From: G963664115 sp965263045
GTDB taxonomy: Bacteria > Acidobacteriota > Terriglobia > 20CM-2-55-15
Length of the DNA: 64,000 bases
Reading direction: 5' to 3'
NCBI GenBank assembly: GCA_965263045.1
Contig: CBDHGK010000041.1
Location: 6,076,001-6,140,000, forward strand
The position numbers and the translations under genes are program-made. Below, in pieces: positions 11,901 to 16,663 of the stretch. Under the pieces are notes generated by a model. That model saw only the letters and a list, made by a program, of their open reading frames with translations. It did not search any database and was not told the DNA's origin. Position 1 is the first letter of the stretch, and each line of letters begins with the position of its first letter.

Positions 11901-12464
11901 GCGGCGCATCGGGACGATATGGGGGAATGGGGCCTCGGGGGCATGATCCTGTTCGAGCCGGGGGCGGACAAGCGAGGCGTGACGTTTAGCCTGATTCCGA
12001 GCTGGGGCGAGACGCAGAGCGGGACGCGACAATTGTGGGAGCGGGGCCTGACCGTTGCGTCGGCCAATGATGATAACGGCTTGGCGTATAGACCCCGCGG
12101 CGGCGTCCTTGACACGGAGCTCGGCTATGGCCTGCCGGTGCTGAGCGGCCACGGCTTGGTGACACCCTATGCTGGCGTCTCGCTGGGCGATGGGGTTTCA
12201 TCCGGCTACGGTGGGGTCTCATCCGGCTGCGGCGGGATCTCCCGGGGCGATGGCGGGCGCTCACCCGGCCACAGCTATATGGCGGGGGCTTACCCCGGCT
12301 ATGGCTACGTGGGCGGGAGCTTACCCGGCTATCGTAGAGCGCCCGGCTACGGCGGGGGGTATGGCGGCGGACCTAGCTATGGTGGACCTTGTTGCATGGA
12401 TCATCCCGAAGGATGTCTTATCATTGTGTTTTTCAACACCGGGGATAACTTAGATGCCACATAA
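2901..12464 (+). CDS. Giant Calx-beta-repeat autotransporter-type surface protein, barrel end lost to an IS insertion
   Basis: A 3187-codon frame preceded by a clear ribosome site (GGAAAGGAAAGC). An unusually long N-terminus (about 63 residues) ends in a signal peptide cut after ALTLLVPTSAWA. Roughly 23 Calx-beta-type domains follow to about residue 2670, each with an xEGDETLxVSG and DDD calcium-binding style. Then comes the linker RINRVLLPRVAAEMAD and an autotransporter-like barrel (about residues 2770-3090, GLGVWGSADYRSLSG onward). Expected role: export across the outer membrane and calcium-stabilised adhesion or matrix function. Nine central domains are nearly identical at DNA level. The last barrel strands are absent: a Gly/Tyr-rich tail is followed by about 22 residues read from the adjoining IS5-type element, so the product may not insert correctly. 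A run of ten C bases early in the frame may switch it on and off. Confidence 0.85.
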   Translation: MLSVLKRLASNPLCQSGKGIPPPRKSSEWRVVFRPRKVARFSSFSLVFLFAALTLLVPTSAWAQSATVWLERQDETREEGQEVRFTVRRTVASSVTTAVTVDLTLQGDFFSSSQPTQQTAVFTGLQSHATVSVMTVDDDIDEADGTVTATIVEGEGYVVNSPSTFTTTVADNDEPSTRFALTLSPDQVTEDSDPLAVTVTATFNAGARTQDTAVRVLVGGGSARWPLDYAAEGDRYFHDPTVGRVVEIDLTIPAESRSGEASFRLLLVDDAIAEGDERVNVVGIAEGLSQAGLTDLTLTDDDTASTGIELSLDPERVTEQGGQQTVTVTAALNAGARTEDTVVNVTVAAGTSTMVDDFQAVPSFNVTIPANRPSATGAFSLTPANDAIAEGDETLVVSGTSPLPVTEAELTLADDDTASTGIELSLDPERVREDDGATAVEVTATLDEDARPEDTVVSVVIEGGTAGITEDFAVFHEGQLSSLEVTISQGMKSGSGVFLLLPTDDGIVEGDETVVVTGTSALPVTPANLTIADDDTAATAILLSLVPGEVREDGGEQTVIVTAALDAGARTADTVVQVSVAGDTATVVDDFPAVGNFQITISANQTSGENTFSLIPVNDEIAEGDETLQVSGTSALPVTPANLTIADDDMASTVIMLTLTPERVSEGDPFTQVTVTAALDAGARTGETVVSLAVAGGTASEQDFQAVQDFTLAIPAGETSATEMFIVTAADDGIAEGDETLVVSGISVLPVTEADLTITDDDTASTGIELRLDPERVTEQGGQQTVTVTATLNAGARTENTVVNVSVAGGTATVVQDFEAVAAFAFTIPVGATSGEADFSLTPVNDAVAEGDETLQVSGTSDLPMTAATLTLTDDDIASTTIGLRLRPYRITEDGGAQTITVTAALNAGTRTADTVVNVTVAAGTALAEDFAAVPSFTVTIPAGKINGEVDFNLTPVNDAIAEGDETLKVNGSADGLTVTPDTLTITADDELPTVTIEAVPDPPVVTEGDDVVFLLTRVGQTSTPLTVAVRVAEIGRVLIGARPSTVRFAGDDETAELRVSTLNDLTVEANGRVTATIRPGEGYALTLDPERVTEQGGQQTVTVTAMLNAGARTADTVVQVTVAGNTATVVDDFPAVGNFQITISANQTSGEAAFSLTPVNDTIAEGDETLQVSGTATGLPVTPAALTIGDDDVASTSIALTLDPERVTEQGGQQTVTVTAMLNAGSRTADTVVTVSVAGNTATVVDDFAAVPSFNVTIPAGATSGENTFSLIPVNDEIAEGDETLQVSGTAALTVTPATLTISDDDVASTGIELSLDPERVTEQGGQQTVTVTAMLNAGARSADTVVTVSVAGNTATVVDDFPAVGNFQITISANQTSGENTFSLIPVNDEIAEGDETLQVSGTAALTVTPATLTISDDDVASTGIELSLDPERVTEQGGQQTVTVTAMLNAGARTADTVVQVTVAGNTAAVVDDFAALTSFPITIPANQTSGEAAFSLTPVNDTIAEGDETLQVSGTATGLPVTPAALTIGDDDVASTSIALTLDPERVTEQGGQQTVTVTAMLNAGARTADTVVQVTVAGNTAAVVDDFAALTSFPITIPANQTSGEAAFSLTPVNDTIAEGDETLQVSGTATGLPVTPAALTIGDDDVASTSIALTLDPERVTEQGGQQTVTVTAMLNAGSRTADTVVTVSVAGNTATVVDDFAAVPSFNVTIPAGATSGEAAFSLTPVNDTIAEGDETLEVNGTGPLPVTPAALTIGDDDTASTGIELSLDPERVTEQGGQQTVTVTAMLNAGSRTADTVVTVSVAGNTATVVDDFPAVGNFQVTITAGDTSGENSFSLTPVNDTIAEGDETLQVSGTATGLPVTPAALTIADDDVASTSIALTLDPERVTEQGGQQTVTVTAMLNAGARTADTVVQVTVAGNTAAVVDDFAAVGNFQITISANQTSGENTFSLIPVNDEIAEGDETLQVSGTAALTVTPATLTISDDDVASTGIELSLDPERVTEQGGQQTVTVTAMLNAGARTADTVVQVTVAGNTAAVVDDFAALTSFPITIPANQTSGEAAFSLTPVNDTIAEGDETLQVSGTATGLPVTPAALTIGDDDDDSDEPPKALLQVAIAAGTSPVNEGDPATFILTRTEDATEALTVKVNVSETEDMISSSSEGTSQVTFPAGASDTTLTVPTVEDSVEEEASTITVTVTAGGGYNVGDPPFATVIATDDDTRGVTLSKTELTVPEGGSNTYTVVLDSQPAVEQVTILVRVPAATDISVPQDQATLTFTPSNWNQPQTVTVEAAHDPDAATDPAVVLTHTVSGGDYQSVTAPDITVTITEDDTASTGIELSPETASGAEEDGAFDIEIRAELNAATQTTDTSVTLMVTGGTATAGTDYEAIGPLTITIPAEAIQGAATLTVTPVNDSLAEGAETLVLTSTSPSGLEVTPATVTVTLLDDDEPEIALSVSPTQISEADETSAEISVAITNGGVFTEDKAVVLTVAETSTATRDDDYTLGGTEITILAGAATGKDTVSLTAVDDSIDEEDETLLITATLDGSAVGDARTVTISDDDTRGVTLSKTALTVREGATASYTVALTSEPTTAVTVAVTVPAGSGLSVDRARLTFEAGNWSAPQSVKVTAAMNAAAVMDGSVTLTHQVSGGDYESVTAESVTVTVTGSDHPATRLERINRVLLPRVAAEMADSTVSAISDRIDAARGCAKGTSSLPTPLAIASRLLALSPGPQAQGAERRPMTLEQALGGTSFALPLNVSKDCGLGVWGSADYRSLSGRRGIAWNGDLSSFHLGVDLRVRPDLLAGLAVARHMGAFDYTDRTGIEAVEGRYKSRMTGVHPYVAWFSPDGDRNLWGTAGYGRDGIEIDDALSGRHASNIRMTTGAVGGSDRLLSAGTTALRLKGEGMLTWIAVEGGGSIEPLTLDVRRLRLLLEGSHEKELASGGQLTPSLEVGVRHDGGDGARGVGLEFGGKLRYLDPELGLTLEARSRWLAAHRDDMGEWGLGGMILFEPGADKRGVTFSLIPSWGETQSGTRQLWERGLTVASANDDNGLAYRPRGGVLDTELGYGLPVLSGHGLVTPYAGVSLGDGVSSGYGGVSSGCGGISRGDGGRSPGHSYMAGAYPGYGYVGGSLPGYRRAPGYGGGYGGGPSYGGPCCMDHPEGCLIIVFFNTGDNLDAT
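2960..2969. repeat. Poly-C tract (10 C) inside the 5' end of the autotransporter gene
   Basis: Ten consecutive C bases encode the end of Ile plus Pro-Pro-Pro at residues 20-23, between the start codon and the signal peptide. Gain or loss of one C would shift the frame and stop the protein before export. Homopolymeric C or G tracts at the start of surface-protein genes are the classic substrate for slipped-strand phase variation. As given, the tract length keeps the frame open. Confidence 0.6.
6174..9230 (+). repeat. Nine near-identical tandem 342/345-bp Calx-beta units
   Basis: The phrase DPERVTEQGGQQTVTVTAMLNAG recurs with its arginine-valine codons near 6174, 6519, 6861, 7203, 7548, 7893, 8235, 8580 and 8922, giving spacings of 342 or 345 bp (114 or 115 residues). 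Units differ mainly by swapping a few variable segments, for example the phrase after VVDDF (PAVGNFQITISAN, AALTSFPITIPAN or AAVPSFNVTIPAG), and the 345-bp units carry an extra codon in SGTATGLPV. This mosaic pattern points to recent duplication and recombination among units. Older, diverged units flank the block on both sides. Confidence 0.9.
12181..12388 (+). repeat. Degenerate Gly/Tyr/Ser-rich repeats at the end of the barrel region
   Basis: Loosely repeated blocks of about 24-27 bp, such as TCCGGCTACGGTGGGGTCTC and its variants, encode phrases like SGYGGVSSGCGG, AYPGYGY, LPGYRRAPGYGGG. They replace the last strands expected of the beta barrel and run straight into the IS5-type element. 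The origin is unclear: expansion of a barrel loop, or debris from recombination. Confidence 0.5.
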
Positions 12465-13488
12465 GTTCAACGCAGCCCGACGGCACAAGTTTGATAAGGC
12501 GCAGTACCGGGTGATCAACTGGGCAGAATATAACGAGAGCCTGCGCCAGCGGGGTGATCTGACGATTTGGGTCAGTGATGAGGCTCAAAGTGTGTGGCGC
12601 GCGCCGCGCCGCACGTCACGGGGTGGCCAGCGGAGATACTCGGATCTGGCGATCGAGACATGCCTGACGCTGCGCACGGCGTATCGGCTTGGGTTGCGAC
12701 AAACGCAGGGACTTATGGGATCCATCGGCACGCTCATGGGGCTGGACATACGGGTGCCGGATTACTCCACACTGTCGCGTCGCGCAAATGGCTTGAGCAT
12801 CGCTCAGGTGATGAGGCAAGCCGGATCTGTGCCTGTCCATCTGGTGGTGGACAGTACCGGCCTCAAGATCTTCGGCGAAGGGGAATGGCTCGCGCAGAAG
12901 CATAAGATCAAGGGAATACGCCGCCGCTGGCGCAAACTCCACCTCGGACTGGACCTCCATAGCGGTGCGATTGTTTGCGCCAATCTGACTCACGATGACG
13001 TTGGAGACAGCACCGCCTTGCCCGGGCTCCTGGATCAACTCGATGCCCCTGTCACGGGCTTTCTGGCGGACGGCGCCTATGATGGAGCGTCCACACGGGA
13101 TCTGCTGAGGGAACGGTATGGGGAGACCCTGGATGTGGTTATACCGCCGCCAAAGAACGCAGTGATCCGCCCGCAATCGGCGCGGGATCCAACCGTTCGG
13201 GATCGCCATATTGCCCAGATCCGCAGCAACGGCCGCATGGCCTGGCAAGTGGCCACAGGGTACAACCAGCGCAGCCGGATAGAAACGCAGATCGGCCGGT
13301 GGAAGAGCGTCATCGGCCCCAGACTCAGATCCCGCAGCTTCTCCAGGCAGATCACGGAGATCCAGGTCGGCCAGAAAGTCCTGAACACAATGACCGCACT
13401 CGGACGGCCTGTGTTCGAACGTATCGCCTGACGCTACCGCTTGGGAAAGGGCGAATTCCATCTCCGCCCCGATCCATGCAACAACGCT
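12385..13488 (+). mobile_element. IS5-family (IS903-like group) insertion sequence
   Basis: The element is defined by matching ends: TTGTTGCATGGATC at 12389-12402 and its complement at 13471-13484, with looser matching extending a few bases outward. It holds one complete transposase gene. No target-site duplication is visible at the borders, and the flanks are unrelated: a truncated autotransporter gene on the left and a truncated IS1380 transposase on the right. That fits an IS-driven deletion or recombination between two copies after insertion. The exact outer limits are uncertain by a few bases. Confidence 0.8.
12454..13431 (+). CDS. IS5-family DDE transposase
   Basis: A 325-residue transposase beginning MPHKFNAARRHKFDKAQYRV, with the acidic triad at D133 (HLVVDSTGLKIF), D206 (FLADGAYD) and E277 (RSRIETQIGRWK). 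The Y-x2-R-x3-E-x6-K style of the C-terminal motif is characteristic of the IS4/IS5 superfamily, and the overall layout matches the IS903 group. The frame is intact. Its start codon overlaps, in another frame, the last codons of the truncated autotransporter gene, so the two reading frames are joined by insertion rather than by design. Confidence 0.93.
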   Translation: MPHKFNAARRHKFDKAQYRVINWAEYNESLRQRGDLTIWVSDEAQSVWRAPRRTSRGGQRRYSDLAIETCLTLRTAYRLGLRQTQGLMGSIGTLMGLDIRVPDYSTLSRRANGLSIAQVMRQAGSVPVHLVVDSTGLKIFGEGEWLAQKHKIKGIRRRWRKLHLGLDLHSGAIVCANLTHDDVGDSTALPGLLDQLDAPVTGFLADGAYDGASTRDLLRERYGETLDVVIPPPKNAVIRPQSARDPTVRDRHIAQIRSNGRMAWQVATGYNQRSRIETQIGRWKSVIGPRLRSRSFSRQITEIQVGQKVLNTMTALGRPVFERIA

Positions 13489-13938
13489 ATCCATCGCAAT
13501 CTTCTTGTATCGCTCCTCCCCGCCGACTTCAGCCCCAGTCAACTCCAGCCGATTCAGTGTGCACTTGGCCGCCAGAGCCTTTCCCCGGTCGCTGGCCTGC
13601 CGTCGGTTGCCTCCCAGCGGATCGGCCTTATCCACCGCCACGGCCAGCATCGGATCGGTGCGTAGTTGGTCGTGATCGTTCAGGTCTTCATATCCCAGAC
13701 ACAGGCCATACACCCGTTGCCCAATCAATTCTTTCACCGTGTGCTCGATCAATCGCGGGTCCCGGTGATCGGCGAAACATTCGGCCAGTCCATCGATCAA
13801 CCCGGTCCGTTTTTCGACCTCCCGCAACAGCAGGACACCCGCGTCGGAAGTGATCTTCCCTCCGTCGAATCGAGCCTTCACTTTTCGTTGATTAAGTCCG
13901 TGAAATTCAAACGTGGTTTGGTTACACTCTGTCGTCAT
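13485..13938 (-). pseudogene. IS1380-family transposase, N-terminal fragment
   Basis: The translation starts MTTECNQTTFEFHGLNQRKV and continues through SDAGVLLLREVEKRTGL and VYGLCLGYEDLNDHDQLRTD, the conserved N-terminus of IS1380-family transposases. Homology ends at RYKKIAMD, about residue 150 of a normal 430-450, exactly where the right end of the IS5-type element begins. The frame then stays open across the antisense of the IS5 transposase, but that part is meaningless. The missing two thirds are not found on the other side of the IS, so they were deleted. Confidence 0.85.
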
Positions 13939-14562
13939 AAGGGCCGCCTTTGTTTGGTGTCTGAAACGTTCTTGTCAAACGCTTTATGCCAAACAGGGCG
14001 GCCTTTTCTGGTCCATCTCGTGATCTATACGGGCTAGCCAGGACCACTCGTACGGGTGGCAATCCGTGGAAGGCTCATATCTCGGCCGCGTCACCCTTAC
14101 TCGGGCACAAAAACGAATAGACTGGAACTGAACGGAAGTAACCGCGATTGAGTGACGTCAATGCTTCATAGTCAGCAGGTCAGCAGTTCACATCCGATCG
14201 TTGTATTTTATTTATAATAAAATACTTATCCCACTCCCGATGGGCCTTTTTCGTGCCTCAAACTTGAGAAGGTGACGTTGACGACACCTCCTGCGACCAG
14301 CCCGTTAGCATTCACCGTCCGTCAACTCACACGGTCGACTTGGTCGAAACTTTCACTTCCGAAGGGATTAATCGCCGGGGACCAGTAGGGTCTCAAATCC
14401 GTTCCCCTGACTCCGGGCATCTTTTCAGCGAAGCGCCGCCGGGCCGGACGCATCTGTGTCAGTCACCCGCCATCATTTCTCCCACGCGTTGAAATTAAAG
14501 ACATGTCCGTTTCTTGCCGATAAGAGTGAGAGACCCACGTCAGCAATACAAAGAGGTGCGCT
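13939..14562. other. Non-coding stretch: IS1380 left end and unassigned DNA
   Basis: The first 100 bp are the upstream end of the broken IS1380 element. The rest holds no convincing gene. An AT-rich imperfect palindrome stands out at 14203-14226 (GTATTTT ... AAAATAC with seven perfectly paired outer bases) against the GC-rich surroundings; it may be the right boundary of the island or a stray terminator-like structure. No promoter was assigned. Confidence 0.5.
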
Positions 14563-14775
14563 ATGAACGACTACTGCTCATGCACGCTCAGACGCACGGA
14601 TCAACCGTCGCAAAAGGGCGGGATCATCGTTTGCCCCGATTGCGACAAACCCGTCTCCTGCGACGCCGTGCTACTCGGTTCGACCGAACAGACTGAACAT
14701 GCAGCGGAAATCGGAAACGGAACGTATTTCATCTGTTGGCGCCACAACTCGAACGCACTGATGAACCTGCTTTGA
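14563..14775 (+). CDS. Small Cys-rich protein, possible zinc ribbon
   Basis: A 70-residue frame with a good ribosome site (AGAGGTG, four bases before the ATG). It begins MNDYCSCTLRR and contains the pair CPDCDKPVSC, so five cysteines lie in the first 35 residues in CxC and CxxC spacing, suggesting a metal-binding knuckle. No family is recognised. It stands alone between the island and a convergent secreted-protein gene. The spacing of cysteines and the ribosome site favour a real gene over chance. Confidence 0.5.
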   Translation: MNDYCSCTLRRTDQPSQKGGIIVCPDCDKPVSCDAVLLGSTEQTEHAAEIGNGTYFICWRHNSNALMNLL

Positions 14776-14879
14776 ACCGCACTGCAGGATATCAATCAGA
14801 CTTGCTGTTGGCTTGATCAGATACCCCGGTAATCCCGGGCATCATGTGGCACCCGCTGTCTGAAATATTCTGAACGCCA

Positions 14880-16001
14880 TCACGGAATCGGCAACATCGG
14901 ACGCTGCCCATCGGGCAACTGCTGGTCGAAGGCCACCAACAGCACGGCATCTCCAGAAAGCTGCGCCATCAGGTCGACGAAATCCACGAGGTCTCTCTCT
15001 CCGAAAACCTCCAGCACCCGCGCATAAGTTTCGGCGCTGACGGCATGGCTGCCTAAAAGCTCACGACCGAATTCTATGAGAACAGCCTCTCTCTCACCCA
15101 GTCCCACAACAGGACGGCGATAGCGTATTTGGTCAATGATTGCCGGCTCCAGTCCGTCCCGGAGGGCTCCCGGTTCGGTCGTTGTCCACAGATACTGGGA
15201 GTCGAGTTCCCGGGCCGCAACAAGTGTCGCCAACGCCACCAGGCGGCGACCGACACTGTCCTCCAGAGACTGCAGACCCGCCCCATGCAGCCGGATATGT
15301 CCCGGGCCCGTGCCCGCAGGGGCCATCGTTCGACTGTACAGGGTGGGCGGCGCGGTCGGGCCCCCAGCGGTGGGGCGACGAAGCGGCAGTCGGCTTCTCG
15401 AGTCCGGATGAATGTCGTCGGGTGGAGTGAATGGCAGTGGCAGGAATTGTTTCCATCCCGGAGGCATCTGCTGGTTGACGGCCGTCAGCCGTATGGCCGT
15501 CGCAGTGTAATTGCCCATCAGGTCCACGATGTCGACCAGGTTCTCGGTGCCAAGGATCCTCAATGCATCCGCATACGTTTCCGAGCTCAGTTTGTGAGTT
15601 GCGAATATCTCGCGGCCAACCTGAATGATGATGGATTCCCTCTCGCTCGGTCCTGTGAGCGGGCTTCGATTACGGACGATGTCGATTGTCGCCGGATCCA
15701 GTCCCACCGCGAGAGCTTCCATCTCGTGCAACGACCATTCATAAGGCTGGTCATGCGCGCGGGCCGCAACCAGGATCGCCAGTTCGGTCAAGTCGCGTCC
15801 CAGGGGCGATTCCCAGCGGACAATGACGCCTGACCCGTGAAGCCGGATCGCGGCAACGGCCTGGGGCGTCGGGGTGGTGTTGAGCAATGGCAGCCGGCTG
15901 CCCGAGTCCGGAAATATATCGCCCGGCAGCGGGCCCTGTGCACGGACCGGCAGAGCCAGCAGGACCAGAAGCGTAATGCTGGCGGATAGAGGTTTGAGCA
16001 T
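14880..16001 (-). CDS. Secreted tandem carboxymuconolactone-decarboxylase-like (AhpD-fold) protein
   Basis: 373 residues: a signal peptide (MLKPLSASITLLVLLALPVRA) and then two homologous halves, about 25-190 and 195-373. Each half reads like the gamma-carboxymuconolactone decarboxylase family: LTELAILVAARAHDQPYEW...GLDPATIDIVRNRSPL...TYADALRILGTENLVDIVDLMG in the first, LATLVAARELDSQYLW...GLEPAIIDQIRYRRPV in the second. The subfamily lacks the CxxC pair of true AhpD peroxidases, so the reaction is unknown. Most relatives are single-domain and cytoplasmic; export and internal duplication are unusual. It stands alone, with about 340 bp of non-coding DNA upstream. Confidence 0.75.
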   Translation of the reverse strand: MLKPLSASITLLVLLALPVRAQGPLPGDIFPDSGSRLPLLNTTPTPQAVAAIRLHGSGVIVRWESPLGRDLTELAILVAARAHDQPYEWSLHEMEALAVGLDPATIDIVRNRSPLTGPSERESIIIQVGREIFATHKLSSETYADALRILGTENLVDIVDLMGNYTATAIRLTAVNQQMPPGWKQFLPLPFTPPDDIHPDSRSRLPLRRPTAGGPTAPPTLYSRTMAPAGTGPGHIRLHGAGLQSLEDSVGRRLVALATLVAARELDSQYLWTTTEPGALRDGLEPAIIDQIRYRRPVVGLGEREAVLIEFGRELLGSHAVSAETYARVLEVFGERDLVDFVDLMAQLSGDAVLLVAFDQQLPDGQRPMLPIP

Positions 16002-16344
16002 TGGATTCTCCCGTAATCATGGTTACCGCCGAGCGTATCACGCGGCATGGGGATCGTGGGATCGGAAGCCTGCCTGCAGAGCGATTTCACGGCAGGGCGA
16101 TTTCACGGCAGGGCGATTTCACGGTGATGCGATACTTCGCTTTCGGCTTGTCGAATCTGTGTGCTCGAAACCCGAAACTGCGCACCTGGTCCACACTGCT
16201 ATTGAACGCGGACAGCGGGAGAAAGCGGATGTGGCTGGGCGGTCCCTCGTGCAACCATCGGTGAACAAGCACCGGACTCAGGGACACCCTCGCTGATCGG
16301 CGTCTGAAGGTATAATCAGCGTCGGTGCGCCCGGGGATCATCCG
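16002..16344. other. Intergenic region with a short tandem repeat and a -10 box
   Basis: Separates the CMD-like gene (minus) from the small propeptide-like gene (plus). It contains 2.7 copies of the 16-bp unit GCGATTTCACGGCAGG at 16081-16123. A perfect TATAAT at 16311-16316 lies 28 bp before the downstream ATG, though no -35 hexamer is recognisable at the right distance. No gene is apparent. Confidence 0.6.
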
Positions 16345-16617
16345 ATGCAAATCACACTTCAGCTGGACACTCAGACGGCCCATGAGATTCGGCATCGGCA
16401 ACCGCCCGGCCCGGCTGCACGAGAACTGTTATCGGCGATTGACGCACTCGAGGTCACCCTCGATTCCGTCCACCCCGGGGTGAGCGACCCCGAACTCGGA
16501 CGATACTATTCTGTCGAAGTTGTGGACGCCGCAACGGGCGAGCAAATTCGCGAGCGACTCGCCCGTTGCGTCGGTGTTGAGGCCGCCTACATCAAACCCG
16601 CGGATGAGATGCCCTGA
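16345..16617 (+). CDS. Free-standing homologue of the neighbouring protease propeptide (possible inhibitor or chaperone)
   Basis: 90 residues with no signal peptide. Its second half, ELGRYYSVEVVDAA...LARCVGVEAAYIKPADEMP, aligns with the pro-region of the subtilase encoded convergently 46 bp away (DLSVFYTVTAADD...FAEQDAIEAAYVKPPAEMP). Subtilase propeptides act as intramolecular chaperones and tight inhibitors, and stand-alone relatives (I9-type) exist as inhibitors. The inferred role is therefore control or folding of the adjacent protease. A perfect TATAAT at 16311-16316 could drive it. The homology is read by eye; binding is untested. Confidence 0.65.
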   Translation: MQITLQLDTQTAHEIRHRQPPGPAARELLSAIDALEVTLDSVHPGVSDPELGRYYSVEVVDAATGEQIRERLARCVGVEAAYIKPADEMP

Positions 16618-16663
16618 CTGCGATCGGTCGGGCAGGCTACACCTCGATCATTGCCAGCTCCCG

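Noticed and set aside
12616..13484. C-terminal two thirds of the 440-aa minus ORF that starts as IS1380 transposase
   Set aside because: After RYKKIAMD the frame is antisense to the intact IS5 transposase; only the N-terminal third is real.
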